A DNA stretch of 64,000 nt from Pseudogracilibacillus sp. (GTDB lineage Bacteria; Bacillota; Bacilli; Bacillales; Amphibacillaceae): positions 1 to 64,000 of the forward strand of contig JAPFDT010000025.1 in assembly GCA_026169815.1 (NCBI GenBank), written 5' to 3'. The position numbers were made by a program, and so were the translations under genes. Of the stretch, positions 1 to 8,262 are shown in pieces. The notes beneath the pieces were generated by a model, which saw only the letters and a program-made list of their open reading frames with translations, ran no database searches and was not told the DNA's origin. The stretch's first letter is position 1, and every line of letters begins with the position of its first letter.

Positions 1-93
1 GTAAAAGTAATGATTATTCCTACAGATGAAGAAGTAATGATTGCAAGAGATACGATAAAAAAGGCAAGAACGAATGAAAAGGAAACAGTCTAA
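1..93 (+). CDS. ackA: acetate kinase, C-terminal end (partial)
   Basis: The first 30 codons read in frame from base 1 to a TAA at 91-93. They end in a segment containing IPTDEEVMIARDT, which matches the C-terminus of Bacillus acetate kinase (acetyl phosphate + ADP to acetate + ATP, overflow metabolism). The gene starts outside the window. A strong hairpin terminator follows 14 bases later, so ackA is the last gene of its transcript. Only the tail is visible, so the family call rests on this short conserved segment. Confidence 0.85.
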   Translation, partial: VKVMIIPTDEEVMIARDTIKKARTNEKETV

Positions 94-106
94 GCTGTAT
101 AAAATG

Positions 107-144
107 ACAACGTAAACATTCCATAATGTTTACGTTGTTTTTTA
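107..144 (+). terminator. Rho-independent terminator of ackA
   Basis: A perfect 14-bp stem (107-120 with 125-138), 4-nt loop and T-rich tail lie directly after ackA. Confidence 0.9.
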
Positions 145-243
145 ATAGTGTTAAATTCCTGTTTAGCTTAACAGGTTCGTTGAAAAATATATGATATACT
201 TGATTCACTTACAATATATTAATAATAGACTGGAGCGAGATGA

Positions 244-750
244 TTGCATCAAGTAGAAGAACGTTCAGTTAATTGTTTTATTGCAACAATTAGCGACACA
301 CGAACAATAGAAAATGATAAAAGTGGGCAATTACTAAAGCAACTATTAGAAGAAAGTAATCATATTGTAGCAGAACATGTCATTATTGCTGATGAGGAAC
401 AACTAATAAGTAAAGCGATTGACGATGTTATGTTGCAACCGGAAGTTGAAGCAATTTTATTCACTGGTGGTACGGGTATTTCGAAACGTGATGTGACAAT
501 AGAAGTCGTGCAAAGTAAAATAGTAAAAGAGATTCCCGGATTTGGGGAAATATTTAGGATGCTAAGTTATACAGAAGATATTGGTTCTGCAGCCATCATG
601 TCTCGAGCAACTGCGGGGGTATTAGAAAGTGGACAACTTATTTTTAGTATGCCAGGTTCATCAGGAGCAGTAAAACTAGCAATGAATAAACTAATCTTAC
701 GAGAGATATCCCATATGATTCATGAATTACAGAAACATATTACACCTTAA
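244..750 (+). CDS. moaB: molybdenum cofactor biosynthesis protein MoaB
   Basis: 168 aa, a MoaB/MogA-fold protein that adenylates molybdopterin in molybdenum cofactor synthesis. The MoCF-binding signature is visible as FTGGTGISKRDVT near residues 73-85, and the C-terminal MPGSSGAVKLAM matches the family. The start is TTG at 244, eight bases after a GGAG. The usual TPEA after the RD motif reads TIEV, a modest divergence. No other moa/mob gene is adjacent; in Bacillus moaB also stands alone beside ackA. The gene ends at a bidirectional terminator shared with the convergent stress-protein gene. Confidence 0.92.
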   Translation: MHQVEERSVNCFIATISDTRTIENDKSGQLLKQLLEESNHIVAEHVIIADEEQLISKAIDDVMLQPEVEAILFTGGTGISKRDVTIEVVQSKIVKEIPGFGEIFRMLSYTEDIGSAAIMSRATAGVLESGQLIFSMPGSSGAVKLAMNKLILREISHMIHELQKHITP

Positions 751-770
751 AGTAAATAAAAATAATCATA

Positions 771-808
771 AAAAAGAAACCACTCAATAATATGAATGGT
801 TTCTTTTT
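771..808. terminator. bidirectional terminator between moaB and the USP gene
   Basis: Inverted repeat AAAAAGAAACCACT / AATGGTTTCTTTTT with A- and T-tracts on both sides, between two convergent genes. Confidence 0.85.
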
Positions 809-816
809 AACTTTAA

Positions 817-1251
817 TTAGCGAATAATTAATACGTCACACTTAGAGTATCTTGCAACGCTTTCAGAAACACTACCGATTAAGAAACGCTCAACCGCATT
901 TAAACCAGTTGCTCCAACGATGATTAAATCTGCATCATTTTCAGGTGCGATTTCTTTAGCGATAGCAACTTTAGGAGAACCATATTTAATAACTAGTTCT
1001 ACATTTTGAACGCCAGCTTCTTTAGCATTTTCAACATATTCATTTAATAAGTCTTCTGCATACTTTTGTGCACGCTCTGATAAAGATTTGTCGTAAGCCT
1101 CAGCTGTAGCGAATGTACGCGTATCCACAATATGTGCTAAAATTAATGTAGCATCATTTGCTTTAGCCATTTCTACTGATTTGTTAAATGCTTTTTCAGA
1201 AGCCTTTGACCCGTCAACTGCAATAATGATTTTTTCATAACTACCACTCAT
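817..1251 (-). CDS. universal stress protein, UspA family
   Basis: 144 aa, a single Usp domain: N-terminal IIIAVDGSKASEKAF, and the ATP-binding signature GATGLNAVERFLIGSVS (G-2X-G-9X-G-S type) near residues 113-129. This predicts a cytoplasmic nucleotide-binding dimer of the ATP-binding Usp class, linked in the family to stress survival with no defined reaction. The ATG at 1251 has a strong GAGGAGGAAT ribosome site. A consensus TATAAT lies upstream on the minus strand. Convergent with moaB. Confidence 0.92.
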   Translation of the reverse strand: MSGSYEKIIIAVDGSKASEKAFNKSVEMAKANDATLILAHIVDTRTFATAEAYDKSLSERAQKYAEDLLNEYVENAKEAGVQNVELVIKYGSPKVAIAKEIAPENDADLIIVGATGLNAVERFLIGSVSESVARYSKCDVLIIR

Positions 1252-1291
1252 TACAAATTCCTCCTCAAAAAATCTTTTATCTCTTATATTA

Positions 1292-1320
1292 ATTATAACC
1301 TATTTTACATAGAATTGGAA
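1292..1320 (-). promoter_or_regulatory. candidate sigma-A promoter of the USP gene
   Basis: On the minus strand, TTCCAA (1320-1315), a 17-nt spacer and a perfect TATAAT (1297-1292) precede the start by about 40 nt. The -35 is weak. Confidence 0.5.
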
Positions 1321-1586
1321 AAGAAAGTGAAGAAAAACAGCAAATTTTTCAAATTAGCATGATAATTTGGAATATTTGTGTATGAAAATAATAGATTTTG
1401 CTTGTGAAGCTGTATCCAAGCAGATAATCATTTGTTTTTTAAGTAATTTGATAAAAACTAGTGTTACAATTTCCAAGTTTAATTGATTTGTAATATTATG
1501 ATTATCTAATGCAATTTATTTATATTTTTGCTAAAATACTAGTAATGATGTAAATTTTACAAAAATTTATGAAGAAGGTGTAAACT

Positions 1587-2699
1587 GTGAGAATAGGGAT
1601 TCCTAAAGAAATAATGAATAATGAAAACAGGGTAGCTTTAACGCCAGCAGGAGTTTTAACATTAACGAACGCTGGACATGAGGTGTATTTACAAACGAAT
1701 GCAGGGAAAGGATCAAACTTTCCAGATGAAGAGTATGTAGAAGCTGGAGCAACTATTGTACAAACAGCTAAAGAAGTTTGGTCAAATGAATTAATTATGA
1801 AAGTGAAAGAACCGTTTGAAGAGGAATTCGACTATTTGTATGAAGGACAAATTATTTTTACATATTTACACTTAGCCTCACACGAACAATTAACGAAAAC
1901 ATTATTAGATAAAAAGGTAACAGGTATTGCTTATGAAACAGTACAAACATCAAATCGAACATTACCATTGTTAACTCCAATGAGTGAAGTGGCAGGATAT
2001 ATGGCGACACAATTAGGTGCGCAGTATTTAGAGAAAACAAAAGGTGGAAAAGGTGTTTTATTAGCGGGTATTTCTGGTGTGAAACGCGGAAAGGTAACGA
2101 TTATTGGTGGAGGAGTAGTAGGAACAAACGCAGCGAAATTAGCGGTTGGCTTAGGAGCGACAGTAACGATATTCGATTTAAATCCTGTTCGTCTCAAAGA
2201 ATTGAATGATTACTTCGGAAACTCAGTTAATGTCTTAATGTCGAATCCGTTAGAAATTGCTGAAGCGATTGCAGAATCGGATTTAGCAATAGGGTCTGTG
2301 TTAATACCGGGAGCAAAAGCGCCAGTATTAGTTACAGAAGAAATGGTGAAATCAATGGCTGAAGGTTCTGTTATTGTAGACGTAGCTATTGACCAGGGAG
2401 GAAATTTTGCAACGAGTGATCAAATTACATCTCATGATGATCCAATATTTGTGAAACATGGTGTGTTGCATTATACAGTCCCAAATATGCCAGGAGCTGT
2501 ACCACGTACATCAACAACAGGATTAACGAATGCAACGGTTCCTTATATTTTAGAAATAGCGAATAAAGGGTATGAACAAGCTATTAAAGATAATGAAGCA
2601 TTACGAAAAGGTGTTAACACAATGCAAGGTAATGTAACAAATGAAGGAGTAGCTAACGCATTTGATTATACATATACTCCAATCGAAACATTGCTATAA
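1587..2699 (+). CDS. ald: alanine dehydrogenase
   Basis: 370 aa, NAD-dependent L-alanine dehydrogenase (L-alanine to pyruvate + ammonia), used for alanine catabolism and during sporulation in Bacillus. The N-terminal [18 protein letters not shown] is typical. Catalytic Lys74 (MKVKEP) and His95 (TYLHLA) are present, as is the NAD-binding [18 protein letters not shown] near residue 175. Full length for the family. The start is GTG at 1587 after an AAGAAGGTG site. The 335-nt gap in front (1252-1586) holds the USP promoter and probably ald control sequences; I see no gene and no convincing operator in it. Confidence 0.96.
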   Translation: MRIGIPKEIMNNENRVALTPAGVLTLTNAGHEVYLQTNAGKGSNFPDEEYVEAGATIVQTAKEVWSNELIMKVKEPFEEEFDYLYEGQIIFTYLHLASHEQLTKTLLDKKVTGIAYETVQTSNRTLPLLTPMSEVAGYMATQLGAQYLEKTKGGKGVLLAGISGVKRGKVTIIGGGVVGTNAAKLAVGLGATVTIFDLNPVRLKELNDYFGNSVNVLMSNPLEIAEAIAESDLAIGSVLIPGAKAPVLVTEEMVKSMAEGSVIVDVAIDQGGNFATSDQITSHDDPIFVKHGVLHYTVPNMPGAVPRTSTTGLTNATVPYILEIANKGYEQAIKDNEALRKGVNTMQGNVTNEGVANAFDYTYTPIETLL

Positions 2700-2767
2700 A
2701 TGACGCTTAGTTTATTTGAAAACAGGGTATAGTAATTAGTAATTATTTTATTAGGGGGAAAATTGCA

Positions 2768-3448
2768 ATGAAAATAACATATCATGGACATTCTGTTGTA
2801 AGTGTTCAAACGGACTCACATCATATTTTGATTGATCCATTTATTACTGGTAATTCATTATGTGATTTAGATCCTAACACTGTAAAAGCGGATGTCATTT
2901 TATTAACACATGGACATAATGATCACGTTGGTGATACAGTAGCAATTGCTAAACGAACAGGTGCATCAATTGTTGCGTTAAATGAACTAGCTGTTTATTT
3001 AGGACAACAAGGTTTAGATGCACATGGGATGAACATTGGCGGTGCGTATGACTTTGATTTTGGTCGAGTGAAATTTACTCAAGCTTTTCATAGTTCATCG
3101 TATGAAGAAGAGGATGGTACTTTTATTTATACGGGAATGCCTGGTGGAATCTTGCTAACAATTGATGATAAAACAATATATCATGTTGGTGATACAGCAT
3201 TATTTTCTGATTTAAAATTAATCGGTGAAAGAAATGACATTGATTTAGCCTTTGTGCCAATCGGTGATAACTTTACAATGGGTCCTGAAGATGCACTAGT
3301 TGCATGTGATTGGATAAATGCAGATATTGTAGTACCTGTTCATTACAATACATTTCCAGTTATTGAGCAAGATCCAGTCGCGTTTACTGATAAAGTTGCG
3401 ACAGGAAAAGGTATGCCGCTTAAAGTTGGCGAATCGATTACACTTTAA
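2768..3448 (+). CDS. ytkL: metal-dependent hydrolase, UPF0173 / YtkL
   Basis: 226 aa metallo-beta-lactamase-fold protein. The metal motif HGHNDHVGD puts His48, His50, Asp52 and His53 in place. His143 in YHVGDT and His212 or nearby in PVHYNTFP look like further ligands. The substrate is not known for this family. A well-placed AGGGGGAA precedes the ATG. Downstream of ald with a 68-nt gap and ending at a strong terminator, so it may be co-transcribed with ald. Confidence 0.92.
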   Translation: MKITYHGHSVVSVQTDSHHILIDPFITGNSLCDLDPNTVKADVILLTHGHNDHVGDTVAIAKRTGASIVALNELAVYLGQQGLDAHGMNIGGAYDFDFGRVKFTQAFHSSSYEEEDGTFIYTGMPGGILLTIDDKTIYHVGDTALFSDLKLIGERNDIDLAFVPIGDNFTMGPEDALVACDWINADIVVPVHYNTFPVIEQDPVAFTDKVATGKGMPLKVGESITL

Positions 3449-3461
3449 TTATTAATAGAGT

Positions 3462-3500
3462 AAAAAACGAGATTATCATTTGCGATAAACTCGTTTTTTT
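3462..3500 (+). terminator. terminator after ytkL
   Basis: Stem AAAAACGAG(A)TTATC / GATAAACTCGTTTTT ending in a run of seven T. Confidence 0.85.
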
Positions 3501-3599
3501 ATTGATCATTTATTATGCAATTATGACCCGGGAAATAATACAATAGTTCTATATATCGTTTTGGTATCATATAGTGTACAAAAATAAGGAGTTGATTAC

Positions 3600-3821
3600 G
3601 TGCGACAATATACTATATTACGTTTGTTATTAGCGGGATTTCTATTTTATATAGCTTGGCCTTATATTACGTTAGGTACAACATTAATAGAAAAAATATT
3701 TTGGGTTAGTTGGTTATCCTTTTTATTATTAGTAGTAGGGAGTAATTTTGCGACATTGTTACAATTATCCCGTCCTCCTGTTATGGAACAAGTGGTTCAA
3801 AGAAATCGAATGAGAGGGTAA
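3600..3821 (+). CDS. small membrane protein, unknown function
   Basis: 73 aa, GTG start after AAGGAG. Two hydrophobic helices are visible (about residues 6-27 and 33-52), with a short basic C-terminal tail. I do not recognise the family. It sits between ytkL and ytoI, a position where B. subtilis has other small genes, and is translated in the same direction. The good ribosome site and plausible membrane topology argue for a real gene. Confidence 0.65.
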   Translation: MRQYTILRLLLAGFLFYIAWPYITLGTTLIEKIFWVSWLSFLLLVVGSNFATLLQLSRPPVMEQVVQRNRMRG

Positions 3822-3906
3822 TGAATAACGATTGTGCTTCTTGGCTAACATCTGTATAATGAAGATTATATAACAGACTAGTACAGTAGGAAGCATGGTG
3901 AAATAC

Positions 3907-5214
3907 ATGTCGACAAAGCATGAACAAATTATTCGGCATATTTTATCCTTAGAAGTAGGACATAAAATATCAGTACGACAAATTGCAAAAGAATTAAATG
4001 TTAGTGATGGAACAGCTTATCGAGCGATAAAAGAGGCTGAAAATCAAGGGTTAGTTAGTACGATTGAACGTGTAGGTACAATTCGTATCGAGAAAAAAGA
4101 AAAGGAACATTTTAAACAGTTAACATTTTCGGAAGTCATTAACGTAGTAGATGGACAAGTGTTAGGTGGTCGTGGTGGTTTACATAAGGAACTAAATAAA
4201 TTTGTTATCGGTGCGATGCAATTAGAAGCAATGATGCGTTATACTGATACGGACTCATTGTTAATTGTCGGAAATCGTGTGAAAGCACATGAACTGGCAC
4301 TGAAAGCAGGGGCTGCGGTTTTAATAACAGGTGGTTTTGATACGAAAGAACATATTAAAAAGCTAGCCGATGAAAAAAACTTACCAATTATGTCAACAAG
4401 TTATGATACGTTTACTGTTGCAGAAATGATTAACCGGGCTATTTACGACCAAATGATCAAGAAAGAAATTGTTTTTGTTAGTGATATTTATACGCCCTAT
4501 GATGAAGTTCAACATTTATATAATACAGATACCGTTGCAGATTGGTATAAATTGAATGATTTAACGTCACATACAAGATTTCCCGTCATTGATGATAATA
4601 GACGAGTAAGTGGTATGGTAACCTCTAAAGACGTTGTAGGTGTGTCAGATGAAACGTTGATAGAAAAAGTAATGACGAAAAATCCCTTTACAGTACAAGG
4701 TAAAACTTCTTTAGCTTATGTTGCTCATTTGATGGTGTGGGAAGGTATCGAAGTTGTGCCGATTGTGAATCAATCCCAAACTTTAGAAGGCCTTGTATCA
4801 CGACAAGACGTGTTAAAAGCGTTAAATGAAGTACAAAGACAACCACAAGTTGGAGAAACGATTCATGATGTCATAGCGCAAGGATTACGCACATCAGAAA
4901 ATGATGCAACCGTATTTGAAACAGATATTACACCACAAATGACGAACCAACTAGGAACGCTAGCAAATGGTGTTTTAACAACATTAATTACAGAAGCGAG
5001 TGCTAGATTGTTACGTCATTTAAAAAAGGGAAATATGGCTGTAGAAAGTTTGAATATATTTTTCATAGAACCTGTTCAAATGGATAGTCATTTAACGTTA
5101 AAACCTGAATTGTTAGATGCAGGACGCTTATATGCTAAAATTAATATTGAAATTTACAACGAAAACAAACTCGTGTCTCAAGGAATGTTAATGGCGCAAA
5201 TAATGGATCGCTAA
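3907..5214 (+). CDS. ytoI: DRTGG/CBS-domain regulator YtoI
   Basis: About 435 aa. Order of parts: N-terminal helix-turn-helix (residues ~10-55, with VSDGTAYRAIKEAENQGLV), a DRTGG domain (~75-185), two CBS domains (~195-310) that usually bind adenine nucleotides, and a C-terminal hotdog/thioesterase-like region (~330-430). I chose the ATG at 3907 (MSTKHEQ) over the one at 3895: AGGAAG lies too close to the first and GGTGA is well placed for the second. The start also matches B. subtilis YtoI. It is probably a nucleotide- or acyl-CoA-sensing transcription factor; its targets are unknown. Confidence 0.9.
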   Translation: MSTKHEQIIRHILSLEVGHKISVRQIAKELNVSDGTAYRAIKEAENQGLVSTIERVGTIRIEKKEKEHFKQLTFSEVINVVDGQVLGGRGGLHKELNKFVIGAMQLEAMMRYTDTDSLLIVGNRVKAHELALKAGAAVLITGGFDTKEHIKKLADEKNLPIMSTSYDTFTVAEMINRAIYDQMIKKEIVFVSDIYTPYDEVQHLYNTDTVADWYKLNDLTSHTRFPVIDDNRRVSGMVTSKDVVGVSDETLIEKVMTKNPFTVQGKTSLAYVAHLMVWEGIEVVPIVNQSQTLEGLVSRQDVLKALNEVQRQPQVGETIHDVIAQGLRTSENDATVFETDITPQMTNQLGTLANGVLTTLITEASARLLRHLKKGNMAVESLNIFFIEPVQMDSHLTLKPELLDAGRLYAKINIEIYNENKLVSQGMLMAQIMDR

Positions 5215-5244
5215 TTAAGGAAGTAAGATGATGACGTGTTTAAA

Positions 5245-5280
5245 GAAAAAAGCACACAAGTTGACTCAACTTGTGTGCGC
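5245..5280 (-). terminator. terminator of ytpI
   Basis: A perfect 13-bp stem (5252-5264 with 5266-5278). Read on the minus strand it is followed by a T-run, so it mainly serves ytpI; the plus-strand tail is weaker. Confidence 0.85.
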
Positions 5281-5289
5281 ATTATTTTG

Positions 5290-5586
5290 TTAAGCGTCAG
5301 GATGTAATTTACGGTATTCGTTTCGGTAGTGTTTTGCAACTTTATAACCATGAACAATTTGAGTAGCACCTAAAACTACAAATACGATACTAATAAGTAG
5401 AATGATCGTAGTTTGATACGCTAAATATTGGTTAATACCAAAAAACAGAATAAAACCGCCTAAAAATATTCGCGCTTTACCATTTGTATATTTTTGGATT
5501 AATTCATCTTTCATTCGCAAAATCGTCACTTTATAATAAATGTACATAATAATAGATACTGCTATGAGAAAAGCGAAAATAAGCAT
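5290..5586 (-). CDS. ytpI: YtpI family membrane protein
   Basis: 98 aa with an N-terminal helix (residues 2-20) and two more hydrophobic helices (about 41-57 and 60-80), then a basic tail (KVAKHYRNEYRKL). This matches the Bacillus YtpI family of unknown function. ATG at 5586 with a GGAGA site. Convergent with ytoI and divergent from nrnA, as in B. subtilis. Confidence 0.85.
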   Translation of the reverse strand: MLIFAFLIAVSIIMYIYYKVTILRMKDELIQKYTNGKARIFLGGFILFFGINQYLAYQTTIILLISIVFVVLGATQIVHGYKVAKHYRNEYRKLHPDA

Positions 5587-5679
5587 TATATCGTCTCCTA
5601 ATGTGTATGTTCTTTTTTCATTGTAGCTGTTTCTTCATAAATAATCTAGAAAAGCTGTTTAAGAAAGGTTGAATTTAAT

Positions 5680-6624
5680 ATGCCAAAACAAGATATCATT
5701 CAAACTATTAAAAAATATGAAACAATTATTATCCATCGTCACGTTAGGCCAGATCCAGACGCATTAGGTTCGCAGTGTGGATTAAAAGCAATAATCCAAG
5801 AAACATTTCCAGAGAAAAGTGTATATGCAGTAGGTGAAGAAGATGAATCATTTCATTTTTTAGCAAGAATGGATGACATTGCCGATGACGTATATGAAGG
5901 AGCATTAGTTATCGCTTGTGATACTGCTAATACAAGTCGTATAAGTGATAATCGCTATAATCTAGGCGAGAAATTGTTGAAAATTGACCACCATCCAGAT
6001 CATGATAAATATGGTGATATTCGTTGGGTAGACACAGGAGCAAGTTCTACTTCAGAAATGATTTATGAATTATATTTAACAGGAAAAGAGTCAGGTTTTT
6101 TATTCAATGAAGAAGCGGCACGACTTATTTATGCAGGAATTGTTGGTGATACTGGTCGTTTTTTATTTCCAAGTACAAAAAATGTCACATTCCAATACGC
6201 AGCAGAATTAATTGAATATCCATTTGATCGCCAAGCATTATATGATGATTTATATCGAGTGAATGAAGATATTGCAAGATTACGCGGATATGTTTTACAG
6301 CATTTTACAATGTCAGAAAATGGTGTAAGTACGATTAAATTAACGAAAGAAATATTAAACCAATTTAATGTCGATCCAATGGAAACGAGTAAATTAGTTG
6401 GTGCTTTAGGTGACATTAACAACATTAAATCTTGGGTATATTTCATTGAAGAAGATGATATTATTCGAGTACGAATCCGTTCTAAAGGCCCTGTTATTAA
6501 TGAATTGGCAGCCAAATATCGTGGTGGAGGTCATCCACTTGCTTCTGGAGCAACTGTTCACACTTGGGAGGAAGCAGAGGCGTTAACTGCAGAACTTGAA
6601 GAAATTTGTGCTAAGCATTCATAA
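5680..6624 (+). CDS. nrnA: bifunctional oligoribonuclease / pAp phosphatase NrnA
   Basis: 314 aa DHH-DHHA1 phosphoesterase that degrades nanoRNAs from the end and dephosphorylates 3',5'-pAp. The catalytic motifs are complete: RPDPDALGS (Asp25, Asp27), Asp81 in IACDTAN, DHH at 103-105, and the C-terminal substrate motif GGGHPLASGA near residue 284. Length equals the B. subtilis enzyme. Divergent from ytpI. Confidence 0.95.
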   Translation: MPKQDIIQTIKKYETIIIHRHVRPDPDALGSQCGLKAIIQETFPEKSVYAVGEEDESFHFLARMDDIADDVYEGALVIACDTANTSRISDNRYNLGEKLLKIDHHPDHDKYGDIRWVDTGASSTSEMIYELYLTGKESGFLFNEEAARLIYAGIVGDTGRFLFPSTKNVTFQYAAELIEYPFDRQALYDDLYRVNEDIARLRGYVLQHFTMSENGVSTIKLTKEILNQFNVDPMETSKLVGALGDINNIKSWVYFIEEDDIIRVRIRSKGPVINELAAKYRGGGHPLASGATVHTWEEAEALTAELEEICAKHS

Positions 6625-6627
6625 ACA

Positions 6628-6812
6628 TGAATCAATTTCATAAATAATTTTAGTATCTCAAATATGGATTTTACTTATAATGGTAGAACTGTTTACTTTT
6701 ATTCCAGCCAACTGCTTTTTAACGGACATAGCCTCAATAAACGTATGTTCAAATTCTTTGTAAGTAAACGTTCGTCTTTTTAACGGAATCATCCTATGAT
6801 GAAATTGATTCA
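6628..6812. repeat. 185-nt inverted-repeat-bounded segment with a 44-codon ORF
   Basis: A perfect 14-bp inverted repeat (TGAATCAATTTCAT at 6628-6641, its complement at 6799-6812) bounds this intergenic segment. Inside, the minus strand has an ATG-initiated reading frame of 44 codons (6792 down to 6658) beginning MIPLKRRTFTYKEFEH, without a well-spaced ribosome site. The 12-base string CTTTTTAACGGA occurs twice, near 6714 and 6777. It could be a degenerate insertion or a decayed gene; I do not recognise the peptide. Confidence 0.4.
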
Positions 6813-6828
6813 AATATAAGATAAAATA

Positions 6829-6883
6829 AACCCACCTCGAACCAAATTATACACGATATATTTTGGTTCGAGGTGGGTTTTTT
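6829..6883. terminator. bidirectional terminator between nrnA and the 63-aa gene
   Basis: An 18-bp stem AACCCACCTCGAACCAAA pairs with its complement at 6862-6879; A- and T-tracts lie on both sides. Confidence 0.9.
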
Positions 6884-6889
6884 ATTGAA

Positions 6890-7081
6890 TTAAGCTTTGT
6901 TTTCTATAGGAATAAACCAACAACCTGCATCAGATTCTTCATAATCTACTCGAAGATTTTCTTTTTCGATGCTACGTTTTATGAGTCTGATTAACTCAGG
7001 TGATTCAGCATATACTGTTCTCCCTGATTTTAATTGCGTAATTTTTTCATCACGCATTTTTCTTCTATCTAGTACTGTCAT
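6890..7081 (-). CDS. small conserved-looking protein, unknown
   Basis: 63 aa, acidic/basic, no signal or membrane segment (MTVLDRRKMRDEKITQLKS, ending WFIPIENKA). The ATG at 7081 has an excellent AGGGGGA site and the gene ends right at a strong terminator, so it is very likely expressed. I cannot name the family. It lies downstream of ytrI on the same strand after a 198-nt gap in which I see nothing else. Confidence 0.65.
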   Translation of the reverse strand: MTVLDRRKMRDEKITQLKSGRTVYAESPELIRLIKRSIEKENLRVDYEESDAGCWFIPIENKA

Positions 7082-7279
7082 AATGATATTTCCCCCTTTA
7101 ATTTATAACTTTATGAAAACGAATACATTTATGTTATGTCTATTTTATATAAATAATAGTAATAAAGCTATTATTTTATTTAAAGTTCAAATAAAATTAA
7201 CAATTGATTGCCTTAGTTAAGCTGTTTCAAAATGAATGAATTAGTGTGTTAGCAGTGAATAATAAAGTTTTTAATAATA

Positions 7280-7777
7280 TTAATCCGCAATTTTACCTTC
7301 GAGGGAAAGTTTTATTTGTTCAGCAATCGATAATTTTTTTACTTCAAATTCATATGATTGATCATCGATTGTAAATGTTTTATTTTCGATGACAGTAATT
7401 AATAAGTCATCACTGTCTGAAACACTTTGAATACTTTTTCCGATAATATTCGATAGTTCACTCTTAATCATGTTTTCAAGTTGTAACGTCATAAGACGAT
7501 CAAATTTCAATGTTTTTTCATTGATAAATTGAACGTGAATGGAAGTGACAATAGCGGAAGACTGTTCTTCTAATTGTTCTTTATCTTCTAATAGTGCTTC
7601 ATTTTGTTGTGTGATTTCTTCTATTTCGGTTTTTAATTCCATTCTTTCTACTAACAACTTTTCGTACATTTTACCGTACATGAATAGTAGGGTAAGGTAG
7701 GCTATAATTGCTCCAATAAATATTCCGATGAAAAATGTTTGATAGGTTCTTTTTTTATGAAAGGGTGGAATGTGCAT
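7280..7777 (-). CDS. ytrI: sporulation membrane protein YtrI
   Basis: 165 aa from the ATG at 7777: an N-terminal membrane helix (about 10-32), then a long coiled coil rich in E/L/Q (about 40-75), then an acidic C-terminal domain. This matches YtrI of B. subtilis, a sigma-E-dependent protein needed for efficient sporulation. The start overlaps the ytrH stop as TAATG, with GAGGAT just before it, so translation is probably coupled. A longer frame starting at 7804 lies inside ytrH and was not chosen. Confidence 0.9.
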   Translation of the reverse strand: MHIPPFHKKRTYQTFFIGIFIGAIIAYLTLLFMYGKMYEKLLVERMELKTEIEEITQQNEALLEDKEQLEEQSSAIVTSIHVQFINEKTLKFDRLMTLQLENMIKSELSNIIGKSIQSVSDSDDLLITVIENKTFTIDDQSYEFEVKKLSIAEQIKLSLEGKIAD

Positions 7778-8109
7778 TATGATATATCCTCGTTCGTAAT
7801 CCATTGGATGAATGTAATTCCTGATTTGACACCGACCATGGCAGATACGATGAACATTAACTGTTTAAATAAATCTAAAGTAGAACCATCGAGAAATCCT
7901 TTTTGGAAATTTTCAATCGCATCGAACGTACCGCCAATCGCCGCTACGATTGCCCAAATTTTTAAAGATTGTGCGATTCTTCCCATTGATGTAATAGGGG
8001 CTTCTCCAGTTAGAAAAGATCCGAAACTACCAATAATAGTGCCGCCAACGATTACGCCAAATGCAATGAAATAGCAGTGAATAATAGATACGATAAACCT
8101 TTCTTCCAT
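7777..8109 (-). CDS. ytrH: sporulation protein YtrH
   Basis: 110 aa hydrophobic protein with three probable membrane segments (about 6-30, 45-62, 82-103); matches YtrH, a mother-cell sporulation membrane protein. ATG at 8109 with a GGGGG-type site upstream. Forms a two-gene operon with ytrI (TAATG overlap). A sigma-E-like -10 lies about 45 nt upstream, and the operon diverges from dnaE, the same arrangement as in B. subtilis. Confidence 0.92.
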   Translation of the reverse strand: MEERFIVSIIHCYFIAFGVIVGGTIIGSFGSFLTGEAPITSMGRIAQSLKIWAIVAAIGGTFDAIENFQKGFLDGSTLDLFKQLMFIVSAMVGVKSGITFIQWITNEDIS

Positions 8110-8153
8110 TCGTTATACCCCCTATCTATCATATGTATATGCACATATACTAG

Positions 8154-8161
8154 AGTGTATG
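8154..8161 (-). promoter_or_regulatory. candidate sigma-E -10 element for ytrHI
   Basis: The minus strand reads CATACACT, an exact fit to the sigma-E -10 pattern CATACAHT, 45-52 nt before the ytrH start. The -35 region is not clear. Confidence 0.5.
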
Positions 8162-8262
8162 AAAGGAACGAGTGGAAACGTAAGAAACGTCAATGTATAA
8201 TAGAAGGACTTAACAACATTTGAGTCGAATATTATTATGATAGACAAAGGTAGGAAAAAACA

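Noticed and set aside
7739-8074. 111-codon plus-strand frame over ytrH
   Set aside because: Antisense to ytrH/ytrI, which have clear homology, coupling and ribosome sites.
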